Positions 37,916 to 53,011 are shown, counted from the first letter of the stretch. The stretch: DNA of 64,000 nucleotides from Auanema rhodensis (GCA_964057225.1 OZ059894.1:20614476-20678475); one strand, 5' to 3'. The notes: generated by a model not told the origin, from the sequence alone. Numbers and translations are program-made.

Positions 37916-40900
37916 GAATTTTTAAGCTAGCGCGAATCTGATAACACAGATCGACGCAGCTTAAAAATCCGCATCGAATGCACTATACTACATTGAGAAA
38001 CGCTTAATACAAAAATTAGTTATGATCGTTTGAAAAATGATGCATTAGTGTATGTTGAGTTTCCATGTACACTCAACATTGCTTCCAAAAACATTTTGAC
38101 AAAAATTTTTTCGAGAAATTTCAAAATAATTCAGCAAAAAGTAGATGTTTTTAGATTCCTTTTTTCAAGGCAAAGACGATGGACAATGTTATTCAACGAA
38201 AAAATCAATTCTTCAGGGTGAAAATCGAGGATATAAGTGTAAACTTATATCAGTTGATATCTCGGTGCATTTTTAAGCTAGCGCAAATCTGATAACACAG
38301 AACGACGCAGCTTAAAAATTCGCATCGAATGCACTATACTACATTGAGAAACGCTTAATACAAAAACTAGTTATGATCGTTTGAAAAATGATGCATTAGT
38401 GTATGTTGAGTTTCCATGTACACTCAACATTGCTTCCAAAAACATTTTGACAAAAATTTTTTCGAAAAATTTCGAAATAATTTAGCAAAAAGTAGATGTT
38501 TTTAGATTCCATTTTTCAAGGCAAAGACGATACACAATGTTATTCAACGAAAAAATTAATTCTTCAGGGTGAAAATCGAGGATATCAGTGTGAACTTATA
38601 TCAGTTGATATCTCGGTGAATTTTTAAGCTAGCGCGAATCTGATAACACAGATCGACGCAGCTAAAAAATCCGCATCGAATGCACTATACTACATTGAGA
38701 AACGCTTAATACAAAAATTAGTTATGATCGTTTGAAAAATGATGCATTAGTGTATGTTGAGTTTCCATGTACACTCAACATTGCTTCCAAAAACATTTTG
38801 ACAAAAATTTTTTCGAGAAATTTCAAAATAATTCAGCAAAAAGTAGATGTTTTTAGATTCCTTTTTTCAAGGCAAAGACGATGGACAATGTTATTCAACG
38901 AAAAAATTAATTCTTCAGGGTGAAAATCGAGGATATAAGTGTAAACTTATATCAGTTGATATCTCGGTGCATTTTTAAGCTAGCGCAAATCTGATAACAC
39001 AGAACGACGCAGCTTAAAAATTCGCATCGAATGCACTATACTACATTGAGAAACGCTTAATACAAAAACTAGTTATGATCGTTTGAAAAATGATGCATTA
39101 GTGTATGTTGAGTTTCCATGTACACTCAACATTGCTTCCAAAAACATTTTGACAAAAATTTTTTCGAAAAATTTCGAAATAATTTAGCAAAAAGTAGATG
39201 TTTTTAGATTCCATTTTTCAAGGCAAAGACGATGGACAATGTTATTCAACGAAAAAATTAATTCTTCAGGGTGAAAATCGAGGATATAAGTGTGAACTTA
39301 TATCAGTTGATATCTCGGTGCATTTTTAAGCTAGCGCAAATCTGATAACACAGATCGACGCAGCTTCAAAATCCGCATCGAATGCACTATACTACATTGA
39401 GAAACGCTTAATACAAAAATTAGTTATGATCGTTTGAAAAATGATGCATTAGTGTATGTTGAGTTTCCATGTACACTCAACATTGCTTCCAAAAACATTT
39501 TGACAAAAATTTTTTCGAGAAATTTCAAAATAATTCAGCAAAAAGTAGATGTTTTTAGATTCCTTTTTTCAAGGCAAAGACGATGGACAATGTTATTCAA
39601 CGAAAAAATTAATTCTTCAGGGTGAAAATCGAGGATATAAGTGTGAACTTATATCAGTTGATATCTCGGTGAATTTTTAAGCTAGCGCGAATCTGATAAC
39701 ACAGATCGACGCAGCTTAAAAATCCGCATCGAATGCACTATACTACATTGAGAAACGCTTAATACAAAAATTAGTTATGATCGTTTGAAAAATGATGCAT
39801 TAGTGTATGTTGAGTTTCCATGTACACTCAACATTGCTTCCAAAAACATTTTGACAAAAATTTTTTCGAGAAATTTCAAAATAATTCAGCAAAAAGTAGA
39901 TGTTTTTAGATTCCTTTTTTCAAGGCAAAGACGATGGACAATGTTATTCAACGAAAAAATTAATTCTTCAGGGTGAAAATCGAGGATATAAGTGTAAACT
40001 TATATCAGTTGATATCTCGGTGCATTTTTAAGCTAGCGCAAATCTGATAACACAGAACGACGCAGCTTAAAAATTCGCATCGAATGCACTATACTACATT
40101 GAGAAACGCTTAATACAAAAACTAGTTATGATCGTTTGAAAAATGATGCATTAGTGTATGTTGAGTTTCCATGTACACTCAACATTGCTTCCAAAAACAT
40201 TTTGACAAAAATTTTTTCGAAAAATTTCGAAATAATTTAGCAAAAAGTAGATGTTTTTAGATTCCATTTTTCAAGGCAAAGACGATACACAATGTTATTC
40301 AACGAAAAAATTAATTCTTCAGGGTGAAAATCGAGGATATCAGTGTGAACTTATATCAGTTGATATCTCGGTGAATTTTTAAGCTAGCGCGAATCTGATA
40401 ACACAGATCGACGCAGCTTAAAAATCCGCATCGAATGCACTATACTACATTGAGAAACGCTTAATACAAAAATTAGTTATGATCGTTTGAAAAATGATGC
40501 ATTAGTGTATGTTGAGTTTCCATGTACACTCAACATTGCTTCCAAAAACATTTTGACAAAAATTTTTTCGAGAAATTTCAAAATAATTCAGCAAAAAGTA
40601 GATGTTTTTAGATTCCTTTTTTCAAGGCAAAGACGATGGACAATGTTATTCAACGAAAAAATTAATTCTTCAGGGTGAAAATCGAGGATATAAGTGTAAA
40701 CTTATATCAGTTGATATCTCGGTGCATTTTTAAGCTAGCGCAAATCTGATAACACAGAACGACGCAGCTTAAAAATTCGCATCGAATGCACTATACTACA
40801 TTGAGAAACGCTTAATACAAAAACTAGTTATGATCGTTTGAAAAATGATGCATTAGTGTATGTTGAGTTTCCATGTACACTCAACATTGCTTCCAAAAAC

Positions 40901-41425
40901 ATTTTGACAAAAATTTTTTCGAAAAATTTCGAAATAATTTAGCAAAAAGTAGATGTTTTTAGATTCCATTTTTCAAGGCAAAGACGATGGACAATGTTAT
41001 TCAACGAAAAAATTAATTCTTCAGGGTGAAAATCGAGGATATAAGTGTGAACTTATATCAGTTGATATCTCGGTGCATTTTTAAGCTAGCGCAAATCTGA
41101 TAACACAGATCGACGCAGCTTCAAAATCCGCATCGAATGCACTATACTACATTGAGAAACGCTTAATACAAAAATTAGTTATGATCGTTTGAAAAATGAT
41201 GCATTAGTGTATGTTGAGTTTCCATGTACACTCAACATTGCTTCCAAAAACATTTTGACAAAAATTTTTTCGAGAAATTTCAAAATAATTCAGCAAAAAG
41301 TAGATGTTTTTAGATTCCTTTTTTCAAGGCAAAGACGATGGACAATGTTATTCAACGAAAAAATTAATTCTTCAGGGTGAAAATCGAGGATATAAGTGTG
41401 AACTTATATCAGTTGATATCTCGGT
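37916..41425. repeat. Two tandem copies of a 5-monomer higher-order repeat (1755 bp each)
   Basis: Copies are 37916-39670 (M109-M113) and 39671-41425 (M114-M118). The order is: GAAT-start T217C monomer with GTGTAAAC; T36A monomer with AAAAACTAG, GATACACAA and GATATCAGT; a second T217C monomer with GTGTAAAC; T36A monomer with AAAAACTAG and normal GATGGACAA; A48C plus T217C monomer. Three of five monomers in each unit carry T217C, the highest density in the window. Private changes are CTAAAAAATCC in M111 and AAATCAATTC in M109. Confidence 0.9.
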
Positions 41426-44400
41426 GAATTTTTAAGCTAGCGCGAATCTGATAACACAGATCGACGCAGCTTAAAAATCCGCATCGAATGCACTATACTA
41501 CATTGAGAAACGCTTAATACAAAAATTAGTTATGATCGTTTGAAAAATGATGCATTAGTGTATGTTGAGTTTCCATGTACACTCAACATTGCTTCCAAAA
41601 ACATTTTGACAAAAATTTTTTCGAAAAATTTCGAAATAATTTAGCAAAAAGTAGATGTTTTTAGATTCCATTTTTCAAGGCAAAGACGATACACAATGTT
41701 ATTCAACGAAAAAATTAATTCTTCAGGGTGAAAATCGAGGATATCAGTGTGAACTTATATCAGTTGATATCTCGGTGAATTTTTAAGCTAGCGCGAATCT
41801 GATAACACAGATCGACGCAGCTTAAAAATCCGCATCGAATGCACTATACTACATTGAGAAACGCTTAATACAAAAATTAGTTATGATCGTTTGAAAAATG
41901 ATGCATTAGTGTATGTTGAGTTTCCATGTACACTCAACATTGCTTCCAAAAACATTTTGACAAAAATTTTTTCGAGAAATTTCAAAATAATTCAGCAAAA
42001 AGTAGATGTTTTTAGATTCCTTTTTTCAAGGCAAAGACGATGGACAATGTTATTCAACGAAAAAATTAATTCTTCAGGGTGAAAATCGAGGATATAAGTG
42101 TAAACTTATATCAGTTGATATCTCGGTGCATTTTTAAGCTAGCGCAAATCTGATAACACAGAACGACGCAGCTTAAAAATTCGCATCGAATGCACTATAC
42201 TACATTGAGAAACGCTTAATACAAAAATTAGTTATGATCGTTTGAAAAATGATGCATTAGTGTATGTTGAGTTTCCATGTACACTCAACATTGCTTCCAA
42301 AAACATTTTGACAAAAATTTTTTCGAAAAATTTCGAAATAATTTAGCAAAAAGTAGATGTTTTTAGATTCCATTTTTCAAGGCAAAGACGATGGACAATG
42401 TTATTCAACGAAAAAATTAATTCTTCAGGGTGAAAATCGAGGATATAAGTGTGAACTTATATCAGTTGATATCTCGGTGCATTTTTAAGCTAGCGCAAAT
42501 CTGATAACACAGATCGACGCAGCTTCAAAATCCGCATCGAATGCACTATACTACATTGAGAAACGCTTAATACAAAAATTAGTTATGATCGTTTGAAAAA
42601 TGATGCATTAGTGTATGTTGAGTTTCCATGTACACTCAACATTGCTTCCAAAAACATTTTGACAAAAATTTTTTCGAGAAATTTCAAAATAATTCAGCAA
42701 AAAGTAGATGTTTTTAGATTCCTTTTTTCAAGGCAAAGACGATGGACAATGTTATTCAACGAAAAAATTAATTCTTCAGGGTGAAAATCGAGGATATAAG
42801 TGTGAACTTATATCAGTTGTTATCTCGGTGAATTTTTAAGCTAGCGCGAATCTGATAACACAGATCGACGCAGCTTAAAAATCCGCATCGAATGCACTAT
42901 ACTACATTGAGAAACGCTTAATACAAAAATTAGTTATGATCGTTTGAAAAATGATGCATTAGTGTATGTTGAGTTTCCATGTACACTCAACATTGCTTCC
43001 AAAAACATTTTGACAAAAATTTTTTCGAAAAATTTCAAAATAATTTAGCAAAAAGTAGATGTTTTTAGATTCCATTTTTCAAGGCAAAGACGATGGACAA
43101 TGTTATTCAACGAAAAAATTAATTCTTCAGGGTGAAAATCGAGGATATAAGTGTGAACTTATATCAGTTGATATCTCGGTGCATTTTTAAGCTAGCGCAA
43201 ATCTGATAACACAGATCGACGCAGCTTAAAAATCCGCATCGAATGCACTATACTACATTGAGAAACGCTTAATACAAAAATTAGTTATGATCGTTTGAAA
43301 AATGATGCATTAGTGTATGTTGAGTTTCCATGTACACTCAACATTGCTTCCAAAAACATTTTGACAAAAATTTTTTCGAAAAATTTCAAAATAATTTAGC
43401 AAAAAGTAGATGTTTTTAGATTCCTTTTTTCAAGGCAAAGACGATGGACAATGTTATTCAACGAAAAAATTAATTCTTCAGGGTGAAAATCGAGGATAAA
43501 AGTGTGAACTTATATCAGTTGATATCTCGGTGCATTTTTAAGCTAGCGCAAATCTGATAACACAGATCGACGCAGCTTAAAAATCCGCATCGAATGCACT
43601 ATACTACATTGAGAAACGCTTAATACAAAAATTAGTTATGATCGTTTGAAAAATGATGCATTAGTGTATGTTGAGTTTCCATGTACACTCAACATTGCTT
43701 CCAAAAACATTTTGACAAAAATTTTTTCGAAAAATTTCGAAATAATTTAGCAAAAAGTAGATGTTTTTAGATTCCATTTTTCAAGGCAAAGACGATGGAC
43801 AATGTTATTCAACGAAAAAATTAATTCTTCAGGGTGAAAATCGAGGATATAAGTGTGAACTTATATCAGTTGATATCTCGGTGCATTTTTAAGCTAGCGC
43901 AAATTTGATAACACAGATCGACGCAGCTTAAAAATCCGCATCGAATGCACTATACTACATTGAGAAACGCTTAATACAAAAATTAGTTATGATCGTTTGA
44001 AAAATGATGCATTAGTGTATGTTGAGTTTCCATGTACACTCAACATTGCTTCCAAAAACATTTTGACAAAAATTTTTTCGAAAAATTTCGAAATAATTTA
44101 GCAAAAAGTAGATGTTTTTAGATTCCATTTTTCAAGGCAAAGACGATGGACAATGTTATTCAACGAAAAAATTAATTCTTCAGGGTGAAAATCGAGGATA
44201 TAAGTGTGAACTTATATCAGTTGATATCTCGGTGCATTTTTAAGCTAGCGCAAATTTGATAACACAGATCGACGCAGCTTCAAAATCCGCATCGAATGCA
44301 CTATACTACATTGAGAAACGCTTAATACAAAAATTAGTTATGATCGTTTGAAAAATGATGCATTAGTGTATGTTGAGTTTCCATGTACACTCAACATTGC

Positions 44401-45286
44401 TTCCAAAAACATTTTGACAAAAATTTTTTCGAGAAATTTCAAAATAATTCAGCAAAAAGTAGATGTTTTTAGATTCCTTTTTTCAAGGCAAAGACGATGG
44501 ACAATGTTATTCAACGAAAAAATTAATTCTTCAGGGTGAAAATCGAGGATATAAGTGTGAACTTATATCAGTTGATATCTCGGTGCATTTTTAAGCTAGC
44601 GCAAATTTGATAACACAGATCGACGCAGCTTAAAAATCCGCATCGAATGCACTATACTACATTGAGAAACGCTTAATACAAAAATTAGTTATGATCGTTT
44701 GAAAAATGATGCATTAGTGTATGTTGAGTTTCCATGTACACTCAACATTGCTTCCAAAAACATTTTGACAAAAATTTTTTCGAAAAATTTCGAAATAATT
44801 TAGCAAAAAGTAGATGTTTTTAGATTCCATTTTTCAAGGCAAAGACGATGGACAATGTTATTCAACGAAAAAATTAATTCTTCAGGGTGAAAATCGAGGA
44901 TATAAGTGTGAACTTATATCAGTTGATATCTCGGTGCATTTTTAAGCTAGCGCAAATTTGATAACACAGATCGACGCAGCTTAAAAATCCGCATCGAATG
45001 CACTATACTACATTGAGAAACGCTTAATACAAAAATTAGTTATGATCGTTTGAAAAATGATGCATTAGTGTATGTTGAGTTTCCATGTACACTCAACATT
45101 GCTTCCAAAAACATTTTGACAAAAATTTTTTCGAAAAATTTCGAAATAATTTAGCAAAAAGTAGATGTTTTTAGATTCCATTTTTCAAGGCAAAGACGAT
45201 GGACAATGTTATTCAACGAAAAAATTAATTCTTCAGGGTGAAAATCGAGGATATAAGTGTGAACTTATATCAGTTGATATCTCGGT
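41426..45286. repeat. Mixed block M119-M129 (5-mer tail, then 3-mer rhythm)
   Basis: M119-M122 continue the upstream 5-mer with one monomer missing, giving a 1404-bp spacing between M118 and M122. M122 has a private GTTATCTCG. From M123 the composition changes: T319A (GATAAAAGT) first appears in M124 and C23T (AAATTTGAT) in M126. M127 and M130 are T217C copies 1053 bases apart, with two A208G/T245A copies between them. Confidence 0.8.
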
Positions 45287-48200
45287 GCATTTTTAAGCTA
45301 GCGCAAATTTGATAACACAGATCGACGCAGCTTCAAAATCCGCATCGAATGCACTATACTACATTGAGAAACGCTTAATACAAAAATTAGTTATGATCGT
45401 TTGAAAAATGATGCATTAGTGTATGTTGAGTTTCCATGTACACTCAACATTGCTTCCAAAAACATTTTGACAAAAATTTTTTCGAGAAATTTCAAAATAA
45501 TTCAGCAAAAAGTAGATGTTTTTAGATTCCTTTTTTCAAGGCAAAGACGATGGACAATGTTATTCAACGAAAAAATTAATTCTTCAGGGTGAAAATCGAG
45601 GATATAAGTGTGAACTTATATCAGTTGATATCTCGGTGAATTTTTAAGCTAGCGCGAATCTGATAACACAGATCGACGCAGCTTAAAAATCCGCATCGAA
45701 TGCACTATACTACATTGAGAAACGCTTAATACAAAAATTAGTTATGATCGTTTGAAAAATGATGCATTAGTGTATGTTGAGTTTCCATGTACACTCAACA
45801 TTGCTTCCAAAAACATTTTGACAAAAATTTTTTCGAAAAATTTCAAAATAATTTAGCAAAAAGTAGATGTTTTTAGATTCCTTTTTTCAAGGCAAAGACG
45901 ATGGACAATGTTATTCAACGAAAAAATTAATTCTTCAGGGTGAAAATCGAGGATAAAAGTGTGAACTTATATCAGTTGATATCTCGGTGCATTTTTAAGC
46001 TAGCGCAAATCTGATAACACAGATCGACGCAGCTTAAACATCCGCATCGAATGCACTATACTACATTGAGAAACGCTTAATACAAAAATTAGTTATGATC
46101 GTTTGAAAAATGATGCATTAGTGTATGTTGAGTTTCCATGTACACTCAACATTGCTTCCAAAAACATTTTGACAAAAATTTTTTCGAAAAATTTCGAAAT
46201 AATTTAGCAAAAAGTAGATGTTTTTAGATTCCATTTTTCAAGGCAAAGACGATGGACAATGTTATTCAACGAAAAAATTAATTCTTCAGGGTGAAAATCG
46301 AGGATATAAGTGTGAACTTATATCAGTTGATATCTCGGTGCATTTTTAAGCTAGCGCAAATCTGATAACACAGATCGACGCAGCTTCAAAATCCGCATCG
46401 AATGCACTATACTACATTGAGAAACGCTTAATACAAAAATTAGTTATGATCGTTTGAAAAATGATGCATTAGTGTATGTTGAGTTTCCATGTACACTCAA
46501 CATTGCTTCCAAAAACATTTTGACAAAAATTTTTTCGAGAAATTTCAAAATAATTCAGCAAAAAGTAGATGTTTTTAGATTCCTTTTTTCAAGGCAAAGA
46601 CGATGGACAATGTTATTCAACGAAAAAATTAATTCTTCAGGGTGAAAATCGAGGATATAAGTGTGAACTTATATCAGTTGATATCTCGGTGAATTTTTAA
46701 GCTAGCGCGAATCTGATAACACAGATCGACGCAGCTTAAAAATCCGCATCGAATGCACTATACTACATTGAGAAACGCTTAATACAAAAATTAGTTATGA
46801 TCGTTTGAAAAATGATGCATTAGTGTATGTTGAGTTTCCATGTACACTCAACATTGCTTCCAAAAACATTTTGACAAAAATTTTTTCGAAAAATTTCAAA
46901 ATAATTTAGCAAAAAGTAGATGTTTTTAGATTCCATTTTTCAAGGCAAAGACGATGGACAATGTTATTCAACGGAAAAATTAATTCTTCAGGGTGAAAAT
47001 CGAGGATATAAGTGTGAACTTATATCAGTTGATATCTCGGTGCATTTTTAAGCTAGCGCAAATCTGATAACACAGATCGACGCAGCTTAAAAATCCGCAT
47101 CGAATGCACTATACTACATTGAGAAACGCTTAATACAAAAATTAGTTATGATCGTTTGAAAAATGATGCATTAGTGTATGTTGAGTTTCCATGTACACTC
47201 AACATTGCTTCCAAAAACATTTTGACAAAAATTTTTTCGAAAAATTTCAAAATAATTTAGCAAAAAGTAGATGTTTTTAGATTCCTTTTTTCAAGGCAAA
47301 GACGATGGACAATGTTATTCAACGAAAAAATTAATTCTTCAGGGTGAAAATCGAGGATAAAAGTGTGAACTTATATCAGTTGATATCTCGGTGCATTTTT
47401 AAGCTAGCGCAAATCTGATAACACAGAACGACGCAGCTTAAAAATTCGCATCGAATGCACTATACTACATTGAGAAACGCTTAATACAAAAATTAGTTAT
47501 GATCGTTTGAAAAATGATGCATTAGTGTATGTTGAGTTTCCATGTACACTCAACATTGCTTCCAAAAACATTTTGACAAAAATTTTTTCGAAAAATTTCA
47601 AAATAATTTAGCAAAAAGTAGATGTTTTTAGATTCCTTTTTTCAAGGCAAAGACGATGGACAATGTTATTCAACGAAAAAATTAATTCTTCAGGGTGAAA
47701 ATCGAGGATAAAAGTGTGAACTTATATCAGTTGATATCTCGGTGCATTTTTAAGCTAGCGCAAATCTGATAACACAGATCGACGCAGCTTAAAAATCCGC
47801 ATCGAATGCACTATACTACATTGAGAAACGCTTAATACAAAAATTAGTTATGATCGTTTGAAAAATGATGCATTAGTGTATGTTGAGTTTCCATGTACAC
47901 TCAACATTGCTTCCAAAAACATTTTGACAAAAATTTTTTCGAAAAATTTCGAAATAATTTAGCAAAAAGTAGATGTTTTTAGATTCCATTTTTCAAGGCA
48001 AAGACGATGGACAATGTTATTCAACGAAAAAATTAATTCTTCAGGGTGAAAATCGAGGATATAAGTGTGAACTTATATCAGTTGATATCTCGGTGCATTT
48101 TTAAGCTAGCGCAAATTTGATAACACAGATCGACGCAGCTTAAAAATCCGCATCGAATGCACTATACTACATTGAGAAACGCTTAATACAAAAATTAGTT

Positions 48201-50551
48201 ATGATCGTTTGAAAAATGATGCATTAGTGTATGTTGAGTTTCCATGTACACTCAACATTGCTTCCAAAAACATTTTGACAAAAATTTTTTCGAAAAATTT
48301 CGAAATAATTTAGCGAAAAGTAGATGTTTTTAGATTCCATTTTTCAAGGCAAAGACGATGGACAATGTTATTCAACGAAAAAATTAATTCTTCAGGGTGA
48401 AAATCGAGGATATAAGTGTGAACTTATATCAGTTGATATCTCGGTGCATTTTTAAGCTAGCGCAAATTTGATAACACAGATCGACGCAGCTTCAAAATCC
48501 GCATCGAATGCACTATACTACATTGAGAAACGCTTAATACAAAAATTAGTTATGATCGTTTGAAAAATGATGCATTAGTGTATGTTGAGTTTCCATGTAC
48601 ACTCAACATTGCTTCCAAAAACATTTTGACAAAAATTTTTTCGAGAAATTTCAAAATAATTCAGCAAAAAGTAGATGTTTTTAGATTCCTTTTTTCAAGG
48701 CAAAGACGATGGACAATGTTATTCAACGAAAAAATTAATTCTTCAGGGTGAAAATCGAGGATATAAGTGTGAACTTATATCAGTTGATATCTCGGTGAAT
48801 TTTTAAGCTAGCGCGAATCTGATAACACAGATCGACGCAGCTTAAAAATCCGCATCGAATGCACTATACTACATTGAGAAACGCTTAATACAAAAATTAG
48901 TTATGATCGTTTGAAAAATGATGCATTAGTGTATGTTGAGTTTCCATGTACACTCAACATTGCTTCCAAAAACATTTTGACAAAAATTTTTTCGAAAAAT
49001 TTCAAAATAATTTAGCAAAAAGTAGATGTTTTTAGATTCCTTTTTTCAAGGCAAAGACGATGGACAATGTTATTCAACGAAAAAATTAATTCTTCAGGGT
49101 GAAAATCGAGGATAAAAGTGTGAACTTATATCAGTTGATATCTCGGTGCATTTTTAAGCTAGCGCAAATCTGATAACACAGATCGACGCAGCTTAAACAT
49201 CCGCATCGAATGCACTATACTACATTGAGAAACGCTTAATACAAAAATTAGTTATGATCGTTTGAAAAATGATGCATTAGTGTATGTTGAGTTTCCATGT
49301 ACACTCAACATTGCTTCCAAAAACATTTTGACAAAAATTTTTTCGAAAAATTTCGAAATAATTTAGCAAAAAGTAGATGTTTTTAGATTCCATTTTTCAA
49401 GGCAAAGACGATGGACAATGTTATTCAACGAAAAAATTAATTCTTCAGGGTGAAAATCGAGGATATAAGTGTGAACTTATATCAGTTGATATCTCGGTGC
49501 ATTTTTAAGCTAGCGCAAATCTGATAACACAGATCGACGCAGCTTCAAAATCCGCATCGAATGCACTATACTACATTGAGAAACGCTTAATACAAAAATT
49601 AGTTATGATCGTTTGAAAAATGATGCATTAGTGTATGTTGAGTTTCCATGTACACTCAACATTGCTTCCAAAAACATTTTGACAAAAATTTTTTCGAGAA
49701 ATTTCAAAATAATTCAGCAAAAAGTAGATGTTTTTAGATTCCTTTTTTCAAGGCAAAGACGATGGACAATGTTATTCAACGAAAAAATTAATTCTTCAGG
49801 GTGAAAATCGAGGATATAAGTGTGAACTTATATCAGTTGATATCTCGGTGAATTTTTAAGCTAGCGCGAATCTGATAACACAGATCGACGCAGCTTAAAA
49901 ATCCGCATCGAATGCACTATACTACATTGAGAAACGCTTAATACAAAAATTAGTTATGATCGTTTGAAAAATGATGCATTAGTGTATGTTGAGTTTCCAT
50001 GTACACTCAACATTGCTTCCAAAAACATTTTGACAAAAATTTTTTCGAAAAATTTCAAAATAATTTAGCAAAAAGTAGATGTTTTTAGATTCCATTTTTC
50101 AAGGCAAAGACGATGGACAATGTTATTCAACGGAAAAATTAATTCTTCAGGGTGAAAATCGAGGATATAAGTGTGAACTTATATCAGTTGATATCTCGGT
50201 GCATTTTTAAGCTAGCGCAAATCTGATAACACAGATCGACGCAGCTTAAAAATCCGCATCGAATGCACTATACTACATTGAGAAACGCTTAATACAAAAA
50301 TTAGTTATGATCGTTTGAAAAATGATGCATTAGTGTATGTTGAGTTTCCATGTACACTCAACATTGCTTCCAAAAACATTTTGACAAAAATTTTTTCGAA
50401 AAATTTCAAAATAATTTAGCAAAAAGTAGATGTTTTTAGATTCCTTTTTTCAAGGCAAAGACGATGGACAATGTTATTCAACGAAAAAATTAATTCTTCA
50501 GGGTGAAAATCGAGGATAAAAGTGTGAACTTATATCAGTTGATATCTCGGT
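45287..50551. repeat. 9-monomer higher-order repeat (3159 bp), second copy partial
   Basis: M130-M135 (45287-47392) match M139-M144 (48446-50551) at an offset of 3159. Shared rare markers are CTTAAACATCC (M132, M141), ACGGAAAAAT (M134, M143) and the order of T319A copies. M136-M138 complete the first unit. The following unit diverges at M145, which has AACTTTGC and the extra A where M136 has GAACGACG and T319A. M138 has a private TAGCGAAAAG. Confidence 0.85.
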
Positions 50552-53011
50552 GCATTTTTAAGCTAGCGCAAATCTGATAACACAGATCGACGCAGCTTAA
50601 AAATCCGCATCGAATGCACTATACTACATTGAGAAACGCTTAATACAAAAATTAGTTATGATCGTTTGAAAAATGATGCATTAGTGTATGTTGAGTTTCC
50701 ATGTACACTCAACTTTGCTTCCAAAAACATTTTGACAAAAATTTTTTCGAAAAATTTCGAAATAATTTAGCAAAAAGTAGATGTTTTTAGATTCCATTTT
50801 TCAAGGCAAAGACGATGGACAATGTTATTCAACGAAAAAAATTAATTCTTCAGGGTGAAAATCGAGGATATAAGTGTGAACTTATATCAGTTGATATCTC
50901 GGTGCATTTTTAAGCTAGCGCAAATCTGATAACACAGATCGACGCAGCTTCAAAATCCGCATCGAATGCACTATACTACATTGAGAAACGCTTAATACAA
51001 AAATTAGTTATGATCGTTTGAAAAATGATGCATTAGTGTATGTTGAGTTTCCATGTACACTCAACATTGCTTCCAAAAACATTTTGACAAAAATTTTTTC
51101 GAAAAATTTCGAAATAATTTAGCAAAAAGTAGATGTTTTTAGATTCCATTTTTCAAGGCAAAGACGATGGACAATGTTATTCAACGAAAAAATTAATTCT
51201 TCAGGGTGAAAATCGAGGATATAAGTGTGAACTTATATCAGTTGATATCTCGGTGCATTTTTAAGCTAGCGCAAATTTGATAACACAGATCGACGCAGCT
51301 TCAAAATCCGCATCGAATGCACTATACTACATTGAGAAACGCTTAATACAAAAATTAGTTATGATCGTTTGAAAAATGATGCATTAGTGTATGTTGAGTT
51401 TCCATGTACACTCAACATTGCTTCCAAAAACATTTTGACAAAAATTTTTTCGAAAAATTTCAAAATAATTTAGCAAAAAGTAGATGTTTTTAGATTCCTT
51501 TTTTCAAGGCAAAGACGATGGACAATGTTATTCAACGAAAAAATTAATTCTTCAGGGTGAAAATCGAGGATAAAAGTGTGAACTTATATCAGTTGATATC
51601 TCGGTGCATTTTTAAGCTAGCGCAAATCTGATAACACAGATCGACGCAGCTTAAAAATCCGCATCGAATGCACTATACTACATTGAGAAACGCTTAATAC
51701 AAAAATTAGTTATGATCGTTTGAAAAATGATGCATTAGTGTATGTTGAGTTTCCATGTACACTCAACTTTGCTTCCAAAAACATTTTGACAAAAATTTTT
51801 TCGAAAAATTTCGAAATAATTTAGCAAAAAGTAGATGTTTTTAGATTCCATTTTTCAAGGCAAAGACGATGGACAATGTTATTCAACGAAAAAAATTAAT
51901 TCTTCAGGGTGAAAATCGAGGATATAAGTGTGAACTTATATCAGTTGATATCTCGGTGCATTTTTAAGCTAGCGCAAATCTGATAACACAGATCGACGCA
52001 GCTTCAAAATCCGCATCGAATGCACTATACTACATTGAGAAACGCTTAATACAAAAATTAGTTATGATCGTTTGAAAAATGATGCATTAGTGTATGTTGA
52101 GTTTCCATGTACACTCAACATTGCTTCCAAAAACATTTTGACAAAAATTTTTTCGAAAAATTTCAAAATAATTTAGCAAAAAGTAGATGTTTTTAGATTC
52201 CTTTTTTCAAGGCAAAGACGATGGACAATGTTATTCAACGAAAAAATTAATTCTTCAGGGTGAAAATCGAGGATAAAAGTGTGAACTTATATCAGTTGAT
52301 ATCTCGGTGCATTTTTAAGCTAGCGCAAATCTGATAACACAGATCGACGCAGCTTAAAAATCCGCATCGAATGCACTATACTACATTGAGAAACGCTTAA
52401 TACAAAAATTAGTTATGATCGTTTGAAAAATGATGCATTAGTGTATGTTGAGTTTCCATGTACACTCAACTTTGCTTCCAAAAACATTTTGACAAAAATT
52501 TTTTCGAAAAATTTCGAAATAATTTAGCAAAAAGTAGATGTTTTTAGATTCCATTTTTCAAGGCAAAGACGATGGACAATGTTATTCAACGAAAAAAATT
52601 AATTCTTCAGGGTGAAAATCGAGGATATAAGTGTGAACTTATATCAGTTGATATCTCGGTGCATTTTTAAGCTAGCGCAAATCTGATAACACAGATCGAC
52701 GCAGCTTCAAAATCCGCATCGAATGCACTATACTACATTGAGAAACGCTTAATACAAAAATTAGTTATGATCGTTTGAAAAATGATGCATTAGTGTATGT
52801 TGAGTTTCCATGTACACTCAACATTGCTTCCAAAAACATTTTGACAAAAATTTTTTCGAAAAATTTCGAAATAATTTAGCAAAAAGTAGATGTTTTTAGA
52901 TTCCATTTTTCAAGGCAAAGACGATGGACAATGTTATTCAACGAAAAAATTAATTCTTCAGGGTGAAAATCGAGGATATAAGTGTGAACTTATATCAGTT
53001 GATATCTCGGT
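50552..53011. repeat. Alternating 3-mer/2-mer block marked by A163T, M145-M151
   Basis: M145 (50552), M148 (51606) and M150 (52309) share AACTTTGCTTCC, A208G, T245A and the extra A, giving spacings of 1054 and 703 bases. The copies between them are A48C types with either A208G/T245A or T319A. All three extra-A monomers of the right half of the window fall in this block. Confidence 0.85.
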
